From Ostrinia nubilalis (taxonomy: Eukaryota > Arthropoda > Insecta > Lepidoptera > Crambidae), in assembly GCF_963855985.1 (NCBI RefSeq), contig NC_087117.1, positions 873,001-937,000 on the forward strand: a stretch of DNA of 64,000 bases. Reading direction: 5' to 3'. The first letter of the stretch is position 1, and each line of letters begins with the position of its first letter. Shown in pieces: positions 20,757 to 30,261 of this stretch. The position numbers and the translations under genes are program-made. The notes beneath the pieces were generated by a model. The model saw nothing but the letters and a program-made list of their open reading frames with translations, searched no databases and was not told the DNA's origin.

Positions 20757-20990
20757 GACCGACGATCTCAAGAAGTTGCAAGTGGATGGATTATGGCCAT
20801 AAATGTTAAAATCGAGCAGCGAGGTTCTGGAGTGGAGAACACGTATACAAGCGCAGCGTAGGACATCCATCCACAAGGTGGACAGACGACCTCATGAAGG
20901 TACCAACCGGGCAATCTAGAATCATATTGGTATTGGGGGAGGCCTATGTTCAGCAATAGACGTCCTGTGGCTGAAATGATGATGATGAAG
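20757..20990 (+). mobile_element. RTE-like LINE, 3' end fragment
   Basis: GAGGTTCTGGAGTGGAGAAC, CACAAGGTGGACAGACGACC, GGGGAGGCCTATGTTCAGCA, tail TGATGATGA. Confidence 0.75.
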
Positions 20991-21061
20991 CTAAGCTGAT
21001 AAGTAAATATTTTTGATAATTAGATTAGCGAATCCAATCAATTCTACTATTTTCATCATCA

Positions 21062-21205
21062 TTTCCAATGACAGTTTAACCAGTTTAACTTTCCCCCGGG
21101 ACAAACTCGGCCTTCACTGGTTGGGTTATTGGCGGTCAAGCTGTAGATCCTGGCTACACAGGAGTTGCAGCGGTGGGAACGAGAGGTGGGAATAGTCCCG
21201 TGCTC
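21062..21205 (+). repeat. Dispersed repeat family R
   Basis: CCAATGACAGTTTAACCAG, TGGCGGTCAAGCTGTAGATC, ACAGGAGTTGCAGCGGTGGG. Confidence 0.7.
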
Positions 21206-21459
21206 CCGCCATCATCATCATCAAATCATTAAGTTCACTACCGGAACAGGACTCCCTCTATTTTATTTACCAGAAGCAAAGATGTATATCTAACTAGATC
21301 TAACTATAGCCTTCTTTTTTGATTCAGAATCGACAAAGTTTGGATAAATCTTGAGTTCTCAATTGACATTTGACAGACGTCAAAGTTTCCAAAAAAAAAA
21401 TAGCCTGGATTTTCAAGGTAAAATATTTTTCTCATTTTTCTATTAGAACTAGATAACTA

Positions 21460-21600
21460 ATTTAGAGGAAAGATTTGTCTGTTTGTATTGAATAGACTCC
21501 GAAATACTCCGAATACACGGGACCGATTTTGAAAAGTTCTTTCACCACCAGAATCCTACATTTTCTGATAATCATAGGCAGTACGAAGTTCGCCGGGTAC
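21460..21600 (+). mobile_element. Helitron-like element, truncated
   Basis: TTGTCTGTTTGTATTGAATA, GGGACCGATTTTGAAAAG and 3' part CAGTACGAAGTTCGCCGGGT match 18361-18505. The terminal CTAG is lost. Confidence 0.5.
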
Positions 21601-21635
21601 AAAATACCTATTCTAATTCATTATCATTATCATCA

Positions 21636-21772
21636 TATCAGCCACAGGACGTCCATTGCTGAACATAGGTCTCCCCCAATGATTATCCATATTGCCCGGT
21701 TGGTAGCGGCCTGCATCCAGCGCCTTCCTGCTACTTTTATGAGGTCGTCGGTCCACCTTGTGGGTCCTAAGC
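21636..21772 (-). mobile_element. RTE-like LINE, 3' end fragment
   Basis: Reverse complement of the usual tail: ATCATATCAGCCACAGGACG, CCAGCGCCTTCCTGCTAC, GAGGTCGTCGGTCCACCTTG. Confidence 0.75.
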
Positions 21773-22389
21773 TGCGCTACTTATCCTAGTTATTTCTTTA
21801 TTTTCAGATCAAACCAATAATCCTGAAGCGAACCACACCATGAATCTCTATGGCCTCTTGAAGAAAATTCTCCGGCGATTCGCAAAATTTTACTAAACCA
21901 ATGTATTTAATCAAATTCCTTCTGTTTATGTACAGATACAATATAAATTGGCAGAGCGAATTTAGGAAACAAAAATTGGGATCAATATTTAGTTTTCACT
22001 TTTAACTCTGCTTTTTAAACTTATCTTATTCGAATAAGAACATGCTTCTATCCATATGTGTAGATTTGGTGAATTCGACATACAGTGCCATAGCGTACTA
22101 CTACTCACAATACAAAGCGTCACAGCTATCCACTATTATACCCAGAGCAAGAAACTACATTCACAATTACAATAAACCAACTTTTGAATAATGCGGACTT
22201 CAGTCCATTTTTGATTCAATTCAATATCAATCCGCCCCGTTAATTCTCAATCCGACCGGTTAACTTTCAATTCAACCGCTTTCGTTCCAATTCAGCCGGT
22301 TAACTTTCAATCCATACTGTTTTAACATAATGCCCCTCTCTGAGTCATAAATTAAAATACCTAGTTTCTTTCATCTTGAAAATATAACT
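21773..22389. promoter_or_regulatory. Upstream region of the three-exon gene, with CCGGTTAACTTTCAAT repeats
   Basis: No gene. Between about 22215 and 22320 a unit recurs three to four times: CAATCCGCCCCGTTAATTCT, CAATCCGACCGGTTAACTTT, CAATTCAACCGCTTTCG, CAATTCAGCCGGTTAACTTT. The CCGGTT core resembles the Grainyhead site (AACCGGTT). It lies about 70-175 bp upstream of the ATG at 22390, so it may be a regulatory array. No clear TATA box was seen. Confidence 0.35.
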
Positions 22390-24695
22390 ATGAATTATAG
22401 TCAAATAAAAAAACTAGATGAAGAAACTTTAGAAAAACTGACTGAAGGCACAGGGCCCAGTGACCAATGCCTGTGTTCGATACTAGCGCCGCCTGACGGT
22501 GAGAAAAAAGGGTTCAGAGCATCAATCAAGAAGGCGCTAGCGTCGTTTGGAGGAAGAGGCGGGAAAAACAGAGCGATGTACGGACAGAATAGCGTTGACA
22601 TACCACTTACTTTTTCTAAGGGAGGAAAAGGTACGTTTAGAACATGATTTGTCATTTGTGAATCTTCACACATACAGAGAGAAACAGAGAGAATAAAGAG
22701 AGAGAGAGAGGGAAAGAGAGAGGGAGAGAGAGAGAAAGAGTGTAGATATAGCTCTCTTTCTATTCTTCTTCTGACCTCTTTGGAGAGCGAGTTCGTTTCA
22801 GCCAAATGACGTCCACTGCTGAACAAAGGCCTCCCCCAAGGATTTCCATAACGACCGATCCTGCGTTGCCTACATCCAGGTACTTCCCGCGACCTTCACC
22901 AGATCATCGGTCCACCTAGTGACCAGACACTACGTCTACCGGCCCGTGGTCGCCACTCGAGAACTTTTCTGCCCCAACGGCCATCAGCTCTTAGAGCTAT
23001 GTGCTAACGCCCACTGCCATTTCTAACATTATTAGTTAGGTACTCTATATCTATAAAAGCGAAAGGTCACTGATTGACTGACTCTCTCACAAAATCTCAG
23101 AAACTAAAAGTGCTAGAAGTCTCAAATTTTGAATGGGGGGGTTCCTTTTAGAACGTAGGTGCTCACTAAGACGGGATTTTGCCAAATTCAACACCTAAGG
23201 GGGTACCTAAAACGGGATCCACGCGTTCGAAGTCGCTGGCGGCCGCTGTAGTCTGGTCCGTGAGCACGTAGAATTTTGTCCAATGACCCCTAGCTACCCA
23301 TCCTTATTGCTCGCGCGTAATTAAGTTGCTATCGCGCTCGCACACTCACTGCGGGTGCCAGTCGCACAGTCGCGACAGCAATATAATTACGCGCGAGCGA
23401 TAAGGATGGGTAGCTAGGAGTCATTGGACAAAATTCTACGTGCTCACGGACCGGGCTTTAGTTAATAAGAATTTTACTTCATTGTGTTGTGAACTGTACT
23501 AATGTAAAACTTGGTATTCGATTCCACAGGAATCTACACCACCAAGGAGGCGGTGAAACGGAACTCCTCATGCGGGAAGTGTGGGTGCGACAACGAGAAC
23601 TTGGTGCTGAAGCATTCGTTCGCAAACATCAGGATCACCAGCCCTGACGTCTCCAGCATATGCCCTTGCCCGTCTAATTGTATGCCAGGTAAATTAGTTA
23701 ATCTGGCCTCCCTAACGCCCTTTCCACTCAGGCTGTGCGGAGATGAGAGGAGATATTGTGTGAGTTGTGGTGCGTAGCTGTCAGTTGTCATTCTTTTCTA
23801 TCTGTCAAACACCGCACCGCTCCGCACATTTCCGCATCACTCTGCTCTTCTCCGCACCGCACCGCTATCAAATTCTATAGAAAAACAAGTGCACCTGACA
23901 GTTCTCCGTTCTTCTCCGCTCGATCCATTTCCACCAAAGAATCTGATTGGTTATTCAAAAAACTTCTCTGCTCCGCTCCGCCTGGTGGCAACCGGGCCTT
24001 ACTTACCCTACCTTTGTTTTGTCACCTTTCTTTGGCTTTGCACTGGAGGGAAGTCGAACTCCTACGTTCTTCTGATTAATTTCGTTGCGGGCCCAATGAC
24101 ACTTTATTTTTTTCCCGGAACAAACTTGACCTTCACTAGTTGGGTTATTGGCGGTCAAGCTGTAGATCCTGGCTACACAGGAGTCGCAGCGGTGGGAACG
24201 AGAGGTGGGAATAGTCTCGTAACCCATGTGGCTAGCGTAGGGAGTGTAGGCTAGTAGGTGGGAGGGGTGATACTTACGCCCGTATTCACAAACGATGCTT
24301 GCTTAAGTGAAGCAAATCGAACGCACAGCGTTGAATACAGCTTTGTGCTTGGTTAGTGTGTCTACGCGTCCACGCGCACTGTGAGACATCATAGTAATGT
24401 TTGTGAATACGGGCGTAAGTCACTCATTTTTTTTCCAAAAAACCTCTATTACTTCCAAGTCTTTCAGTATCTTATTTCTTTTCCAGACAAAGACAAACTC
24501 CAGAACAACATCAAGGTGACCATAGAGCACGTGTATGCCATAGAGTCGGATTCAGACTTCTCCGAAGACTCGTTGTATACGGTGTCAGAGACAAGCAGAC
24601 TGACTGCAAGCGAGCCGGTGTTGCCACGGTCTACGGACTCTTTGACCGTGAATGAGTTGTCTATGACTGAAGAGAGGGGGATAAACAAAAATTAA
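22390..24695 (+). CDS. Complete three-exon gene, unrecognised 202-aa cysteine-containing protein
   Basis: Exons 22390-22630, 23530-23688 and 24487-24695 join in phase (1, 1) through GT-AG introns (AAAG|GTACG, CCACAG|GA; CCAG|GTAAA, TTTCCAG|AC) to a 202-residue protein ending at TAA. No signal peptide or membrane segment is visible. Residues 1-80 start MNYSQIKKLDEETLEKL and hold a CLC pair (27-29) and a GGRGGK stretch. Exon 2 has SCGKCGCDNENL and CPCPSNC, a CxxCxC plus CxCxxxC arrangement that could bind zinc or form disulfides. The C-terminal part is acidic and Ser/Thr-rich (ESDSDFSEDSLYTVSETSR), typical of a phosphorylated unstructured tail. I recognise no family. The protein may have an upstream coding exon: the ATG was chosen because the frame shows no convincing acceptor before it. 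Both introns are filled with transposons, but the exons are untouched, which argues for selection. Confidence 0.75.
22675..22742. repeat. GA-rich microsatellite in intron 1
   Basis: An imperfect (GA)n run with AAA and GGG interruptions about 40 bases after the exon 1 donor. Confidence 0.8.
22796..23032 (-). mobile_element. RTE-like LINE 3' fragment in intron 1
   Basis: TTTCAGCCAAATGACGTCCA, AACAAAGGCCTCCCCCAAGG, GATCATCGGTCCACCTAGTG in minus orientation, opposite to the host gene. Confidence 0.8.
23050..23247 (+). mobile_element. Helitron-like element in intron 1
   Basis: Starts A|TCTATAAAAGCGAAAGGTCA like 7911-8123 and ends CGAAGTCGCTGGCGGCCGCT. The final AG is displaced by the neighbouring palindromic MITE. 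Confidence 0.6.
23249..23461. mobile_element. Palindromic MITE, CACGTAGAATTTTGTCC family
   Basis: About 213 bp, almost entirely inverted repeat: GGTCCGTGAGCACGTAGAAT...CCTAGCTACCCATCCTTAT at left, its complement at right. The second copy at 52462-52674 is in the opposite orientation. Confidence 0.8.
23700..24010. repeat. CCGCACCGCTCCGC-rich stretch in intron 2, possible MITE
   Basis: Repeated TCCGCACCGC and CTCCGCTC motifs. Diverged inverted ends (CCCTTTCCACTCAGGCTG at left, CGCCTGGTGGCAACCGGG at right) suggest an old element. Short ORFs here are not supported. Confidence 0.35.
24070..24223 (+). repeat. Dispersed repeat family R in intron 2
   Basis: TGGGTTATTGGCGGTCAAGC, TACACAGGAGTCGCAGCGGT. 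The minus strand is open (TIPTSRSHRCDSCVARIYSL), as in the 3028 copy. Confidence 0.7.
24272..24420. mobile_element. MITE, CGTATTCACAAAC family, best-preserved copy
   Basis: Perfect inverted ends ACTTACGCCCGTATTCACAA and its complement, about 149 bp, in intron 2 only 66 bases before the exon 3 acceptor. Confidence 0.85.
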
Positions 24696-24703
24696 GGTAG
24701 TTT

Positions 24704-25016
24704 AACCTCATAAAGGTAGCAGAACCAAAGAGACTGAATCGCTAAAATCAAGTGGCAGTGGGCGGGGCACATAGCTCGTAGAGCTGATGGCCGCTGGGGC
24801 TGGAAAGTTCTTGAGTGACGACCACGAGCCGGAAGACTTAGCGTGGGTAGGTCTCCCACTAGGTGGACCGACGATCTGGTGAAGGTCACGGGAGGTGCCT
24901 CGAGGCGAGCGGCGCAGAACCCTTGTGGAAATCCTTGGGGGAGGCCTTTGTCCAGCAGTGGACGTCTTACAGCTGAAACGAACCAAAGGTAGCAGGAAGG
25001 CGCTGGATGCAAGCCG
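24704..25016 (+). mobile_element. RTE-like LINE inserted in an older RTE-like LINE
   Basis: The outer fragment (CCTCATAAAGGTAGCAG at left, AAGGTAGCAGGAAGGCGCTG at right) is split by an inner copy at 24724-24984. The 11-base target duplication AAAGGTAGCAG is perfect (24713-24723, 24985-24995). The outer fragment begins nine bases after the stop codon of the three-exon gene, in its likely 3' UTR. Confidence 0.85.
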
Positions 25017-26968
25017 CCCAAGTAACATTTTACTCCATTTAAGAGTTCAATAGTCGTTCACATGTACTCCACAAGCTGTGTATGTCAGCTGTATACGAGC
25101 TGTATAGCTTGCTATAATGCTTTTATAGAACCAGTTTGGGCACAAATTAGACAGCTTTAAGTTCACTATGGCTGTACATTAGCAGTATAATAGCATTATA
25201 ATAGCAGTTTAAGTAGTAACATCGTACTTAAGGCTGACTTACGGCACTATATGGGACGCAGTGTGAACCATACAACGTACGTGAGGACAATAAAGAGTAA
25301 CAAGTGGCTAAATGCACAGCTTTCAAAGTTATAAAGTCCGACAAAAGTACTCCAATGCTACCTAAAGTTCACGTGTGTCTTAAATTATTTCCACATTTTA
25401 ATATTAGTTTGGTATTTGTACGTGAGTGCCAAGAGGGAAACAACTCGGGCGGATAATCATTTATGCAAATAATAACACGGGTTTTAAATACTTAATAATG
25501 TTAATGCCATTGGGAATGCAACTTTCTCGTGAAATGTATACATATTTACAGCTAAAATATTTACGCGCCTCTGTAAAAACGCGATATTCATTTTAAAATA
25601 TTTAAAACTGGCTGAGAGGAAATCTACAATTTTCAGTTTTGATATTGGATTGGCATTATAATTATATTACGGTAATTAATTATAACATGAAACCAAAACT
25701 CAATCGCTCTATCTGCGAATTTTGTGATAAATCTGCATTAATTTCGGAGATTTATTTGGTAAATATTTTAGGTTATGTAGAACAAAATGGTGGAAATGAA
25801 ATACGGCTATGTGAACTGTTATAACTCCAATTTAATGCGGTGAGCGTATATTAGGTTCACATGTGTTCTGTTAGAATGCTGTTATCTATATGAAGTTCCA
25901 CATTTGTACCACTACAGCGCTAATGTCTATAAATTTATTCTAATGTGAACTTATGTACAGCTTTAAGATGTACCTAGTTCAGGTCAATTGTGTATCTTTA
26001 ATTCTTTCAAATACTGAAATTTTAGAGATCCGCAATAAAAATTATTAATGTCCGTTAAATCGCCTAGCCCAGGTACTAATAGTCAAGTATGAATACCTAA
26101 AGCATCAGACGGTAGTGTTCCCGGTTTAAATTCGTTTATTATGCTTGACAATTTATTCAAAGCGGAATGAGGAATACGATTTTCAATAGCCCATGTTCTT
26201 ATTTTTTTTGCGAAAGGTTAAATAATTGTCCAAATCAAAATGGTATTCACTATCACTAGAACTGCAATCATCACACTCTGATATCTGGTATATTTTGAAG
26301 GGAAATTTCAGGTTCAGGCATAATATTTTCCTCTGCATCATGTACAGAACCACCATGAACAACTAAAAACAGGCTTGGGGAAATGTGGAATAGAATATCA
26401 CATTCACATTCGTGTTCAGCTTAAAGCAAATAAGAGTAGTACTTGTGGACAAATAAACTGCTATTGATGTTAATGGACAACACATATAGTCCTTTTAACA
26501 GCCTACAGTGTACATGCGAACCATTGAAACACTTTTGTACAGATAGTAAAAAAAGGTTATTTTAATTATCACAAACAAGTCCTACTACAGCTACTAGCTG
26601 TATAACAGTCTAAAACAAGTAAACATCACAGCCTTTGGCTTTATAAATGACCACGTGTGTTCTATTAAAATGCTAGCTCTATAACATCGTACAAGTAGGC
26701 CGTTAAACAGCGGTTGCCGTATCTCTACCCTCCTATAATGCTCTTAGTCAGATGGCCGACTAAAGGATAGTTGTTAGAGTATTATAACACCAACAATCGT
26801 ATAAAAGTATAACTCTACACTAGTCTACACTCCTATAAGTCCCTTAGACAGGTATAGGTGTAATTAATTGCAATAATACAGCTTATACATCACGAGTGAA
26901 CTGTACTAATGCTTTAAGTACACATTGGAACTAAATGTGAACTCTTAAATGGAGTAAAATGCTACTTG
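25017..26968. mobile_element. Large TIR element, CCCAAGTAGCATTTTACTCC ends
   Basis: Left end GCCCAAGTAACATTTTACTC, CATTTAAGAGTTCA; right end GTGAACTCTTAAATGGAGTA, AAATGCTACTTGGGC. Length about 1.95 kb, flanked by GCC on both sides (possible 3-bp duplication). Near-terminal zones are rich in CTGTA, TTATA and AGCATTATAATAGC motifs that may bind a transposase. A minus-strand pseudogene remnant lies inside. The family is not identified. Confidence 0.65.
26110..26300 (-). pseudogene. Remnant of a transposon-associated protein inside the TIR element
   Basis: Minus-strand translation gives SDSEYHFDLDNY, then after a frame change RTWAIENRIPHSALNKLSSI and INEFKPGTLPSDAL. The LR.WA...NI...AL..LL..L......LP.D pattern is one I know from many uncharacterised insect transposon-associated proteins, but I cannot name the family with confidence. 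At least one frameshift and stops are present. Confidence 0.45.
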
Positions 26969-26984
26969 GGCGCCAGCTTTTAGC

Positions 26985-27140
26985 GTCGGCCGTTTGGTGT
27001 AGTGGTTCAGAACGGACTACTGTGCCGAGAGGTCCCGGGTTCGATTCCCGACCGGGCAGAAATTGAAATGATGAATATTAATTTCTGTGACGGGTCTGGG
27101 TGGAAATATGTATAATATGTACGTATTTAATAAAAAAAAA
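26985..27140 (+). mobile_element. tRNA-derived SINE, third type
   Basis: Head CGTTTGGTGTAGTGGTTCAG with B box GGGTTCGATTCCC, body ATTTCTGTGACGGGTCTGGG, A-rich tail. A body fragment recurs at 32406-32460. Confidence 0.75.
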
Positions 27141-27201
27141 AGTATATAAGTAGCGCTGTGTGAAATTGTCCAAAGATTTATTTATTTATTTATTTATTTA
27201 T

Positions 27202-27395
27202 AGGTCTAGCCCTGAACTCAGTCAGTGCCTGAAGTATGGGAGCGGCTCGGGAGGGGTGACATTGACATATTATGACGTGACAGAACATACAAATCTGAAG
27301 TACCTTTGAAGTCTCGCTGACGTTTGACGTCACAAAAACACCCTCCCGTGCCGCTCTCATACCTCAGGCACTGAATGAGTTTAAGCACTAGACCT
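27202..27395. mobile_element. MITE, AGGTCTAG family
   Basis: Inverted ends AGGTCTAG...CTCAGTCAGTGCCTGA and CAGGCACTGAATGAGTTTAA...CTAGACCT; internal CACCCTCCCGTGCCGCTC. Flanked by T-A. Fragments at 15105, 18290, 28270, 43424-43880 and 49780. Confidence 0.75.
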
Positions 27396-27429
27396 AATGT
27401 ATTCTAAATAAATTGGCAATCGTTCGTAC

Positions 27430-27716
27430 GTTCGTTTCAGCCAAATAACGTCCGTCGTCCACTGCTGGACAAAGGCCTCTTCCAAGGTTTTCCACAATGC
27501 ACGGTCCTGCGCTGCCCGCATCCAGGCTCTTCCCGCGACCTTTACCAGATCGTCGGTCCACCTAGTAGGAGGCCTGCCCACGCTACGTCTTCCAGCCCGT
27601 GGTCGCCACTCGAGAACTTTTCTGCCCCAGCGGCCATCAGCTCTACGAGCTATGTGCCCCGCCCACTGCCACTTGGTTTTAGCAATTCTGCGAGCTATGT
27701 CGGTCACTTTGGTTCT
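27430..27716 (-). pseudogene. RTE-like LINE, C-terminus open for about 95 codons
   Basis: The minus strand is open through VTDIARRIAKTKWQWAGHIA, RRADGRWGRKVLEW, GRPPTRWTDDLVKVAGRAWM and FVQQW, the family's most conserved tail. The 5' part is absent. Its 3' end is CGAACGTACGAACG-like. Confidence 0.8.
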
Positions 27717-28004
27717 CCTGCGGATTTCCTCATTTCATCAATGGCAATAAATTAATGTTTTTTCTTTTTAGAATATGATTAACAAAGAACTCTTACTTGA
27801 ACATAGAAATGTGGAGTAAGAAATTTATATTAACCATAGCGGGCCTTACATCTTCCGCTTATATTTTTAATAAGTATTTCGAAGAATAATGTTTTAATTT
27901 CATATTTAATAAAATTTGAGCCAACCCAACACTTGGTTATTATTATTAATAATATACATAGAAAACCTAATTTCACCCTGTATAGTGGAAAAAACGTTCA
28001 TCAT

Positions 28005-28160
28005 CATCATCATCAACAGCCCTTTACAGTCCACTGCTAGACTATGAGCCTCCTCCACTAAAGTGGAGGGTTTTGCCATAATCCCCACGCTTGGCAGGCG
28101 GGTTGGAGATCGCAGTATAAAAGATTGATGTTTTTCAGAGAGCGCTGCTGTCCTTAAAAC
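28005..28160. repeat. Dispersed repeat with (CAT)n edge
   Basis: TCATCATCATCATCATCAAC, TCCACTGCTAGACTATGAGC, AGTGGAGGGTTTTGCCATAA and AGATCGCAGTATAAAAGATT; the last block also opens the window at 1-60. Confidence 0.5.
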
Positions 28161-28345
28161 ATCTCTAGCTTTTCTTCTTTCCAATGATATAGGTATCACA
28201 CGTAGTAATTAATTAGATATTGGAATTCGTCAAACATTCAAAGTTTAGGCAAAAATTGAATAATAATACAATTGAAGTCGCGATGTCGTTTGACGTCACA
28301 AAAACACCCTCCCGTGCCGCTCCCATAGACCTATAATAATCTTAT

Positions 28346-28450
28346 GCACGATGCTTGCTTATCAAATATACCTCTGTGATTGGTCCGTGCGTTACCCTGT
28401 GCGTCTACGCGCGCACTGTGAGACCTCATGTTTGTGAATACGGGCGTTAG
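28346..28450. mobile_element. MITE, CGTATTCACAAAC family, left end lost
   Basis: Core CACGATGCTTGCTTATCAAA and right end GTTTGTGAATACGGGCGTTA. An AGGTCTAG-family fragment abuts at 28270-28335. Confidence 0.65.
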
Positions 28451-28634
28451 TTACTATCTGGAAATAAATATACATCATGGAAAGAGTGGGATCCAGCGCC
28501 ATAATGTTATGGAAGATTTGGACGCACCCACGCCTATATTTGGGCTACCTCTAGACAGAAATTACGCTGTTGATTGTGTTGGCCGGCCATGTAGTGACGT
28601 GCTAAGAGAGAATCGATGTTGCTGGAAAAGTGGA

Positions 28635-29700
28635 AAAATTGCGTTTGTTAGTCGTATACCTCGAAATAAAAAAATCCTTGTAGCTTTTCACCTATTCGCA
28701 TTTCGCCGCGATATCAAAATTTCTGAATAGATTTTTATTCTTGTCTAATTTTTTATCGCTAATTACAATTGTCTAAATTCATAGTAGATTTACAGTCCTA
28801 TCAACTTAAGCTGAGAATTGCATTTGTGTGAGTGATCGCCAAAAGTACCGTTAGTAAAACACATACAAATAAAATTAATGTTTTATTAAAAGGAAGTCTA
28901 CAAAACACTTGCTACCAATTGGGCCGATGTAACGACACTTGACACATCCTTTTAAATAAATAAATAAATAAAAACAGGTCCTCGCTCAGCATATGCTAAG
29001 GCACGAAGTACCTCGACGCTGATATTCTGCGAGCACCGTTTATAGAGAGGGCGTCCAGCCAGCCTTACAAAATACAACAAAAAGACAAACTTTATAAAAT
29101 TACAAAATAAAAACAGACTAAAAACTTTTCGTTCACACCTTTAAAATACGTATTCAATTTGCATAAAATTTCTTTCACTTGGCTGCTTAATGGATTTCGT
29201 ACAGGAAATTCACTTACAGTAGGAGCCATTTCACTATTTGGAACACAATTACATAAAATTACACGTATCTGCTACCAGTACCGGGGGTGAAGTGAAGTAT
29301 GTGAGCGACAAGGAAGCGGTGCGTGGCGGACGCGCCGCGCTTCAGGCCGCTTGCTATAATAAACCATGCGCGGGACGCGCCGCGCTTCAAGCCGATTGCC
29401 ACTCTAAACTATCGGTGTGCACTCACACAAATGCAATTCTCAGCTTAAGTTGAGAGGACTGTACTTTCCTGCCTGTCTTCACTGTATGCGGCTTAATAAA
29501 TAGGCTATTGATATACATGCTACATCAAAATTTGCTACTGTTGTAAAAATCTGTTAAAAATATATGCTAGTAACAAAATATAGGTACTACCGATATTACT
29601 CGCTACAACAAAAAACGCTATCACGGTGAAATGCGAATAGGTGAAAAGCTACAAGGATTTTTTGATTTCGAGGTAGGTATACGACTAACAAACGAAAAAT
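28635..29700. mobile_element. Fold-back element with arms of about 75-200 bp
   Basis: Left outer arm GTTAGTCGTATACCTCGAAA, TTGTAGCTTTTCACCTATTC (28640-28712) is inverted at 29615-29697. An inner pair (AACTTAAGCTGAGAATTGCA near 28803; complement near 29425) is inverted too. The centre holds a fragment related to repeat G (CTCAGCATATGCTAAGGC) and two direct copies of GGACGCGCCGCGCTTCA (about 29328, 29373). Confidence 0.6.
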
Positions 29701-29737
29701 TTGTCGTAATGTCTCGTTCTCCCGCCAAAATACTCGT

Positions 29738-29908
29738 ATAGTTCCAAAATACTGAACTGTTCTATCCATGACATTGACAGTGGGGCGCCACCGTCAATAC
29801 TGGATCGCTGGTTCCGATTTTTGCCATGTTGGAAACCATATAGTTGAACGATGGTAGCGCCCCCCTGTCATTGAGTTTGGCGGGACAGTTCAGCGTGGGT
29901 CATCTATA
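29738..29908. mobile_element. MITE-like repeat, ATAGTTCCAAAATA family
   Basis: GTTCCAAAATACTGAACTGT, TGACAGTGGGGCGCCACC, CCATATAGTTGAACGATGGT, GCGTGGGTCATCTATATG. About 95 percent similar by eye to 51374-51548. Confidence 0.7.
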
Positions 29909-30261
29909 TGTCAAAATCAGACGGGTTCACCCATGACATTAGGTATGTTTACATTTGGTATCGCTTCTCGTTGGCCGTACTTTTAGTCAATTCACAAAAA
30001 GTCTGACTCCACTGTTCCCCGCGACAGATACGTCGTAACCTTATACAAGATGGCCGCCGCCCATTCTTAGAACGGCCAAGTAATGCACGACCTGTGTTTA
30101 TGTGTATTTAATATGTAATAAGCTTTATTAATATCACTAGCTGTGCCCGCGACTTCGTACGCGTGAAAATAAGTTTGAATCACAATGAAGAATGTTCACT
30201 ATTTTTGTTTTTTAGCTTTCTGTATTCTCTGTTAAAAATAAAAAATACACGTGAAAGAATT

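Noticed and set aside
22401..22826. 141-codon minus-strand ORF
   Set aside because: Opposite strand of exon 1 of the three-exon gene plus a GA microsatellite; the Ser/Leu/Pro-rich product is typical of a shadow.
26985..27060. tRNA gene
   Set aside because: tRNA-like head of a SINE: body and A-rich tail follow, and the body recurs elsewhere.
28428..28730. 100-codon ORF near the fold-back element
   Set aside because: It runs from the end of a MITE into the left arm of the fold-back element; no domain or splice signals.
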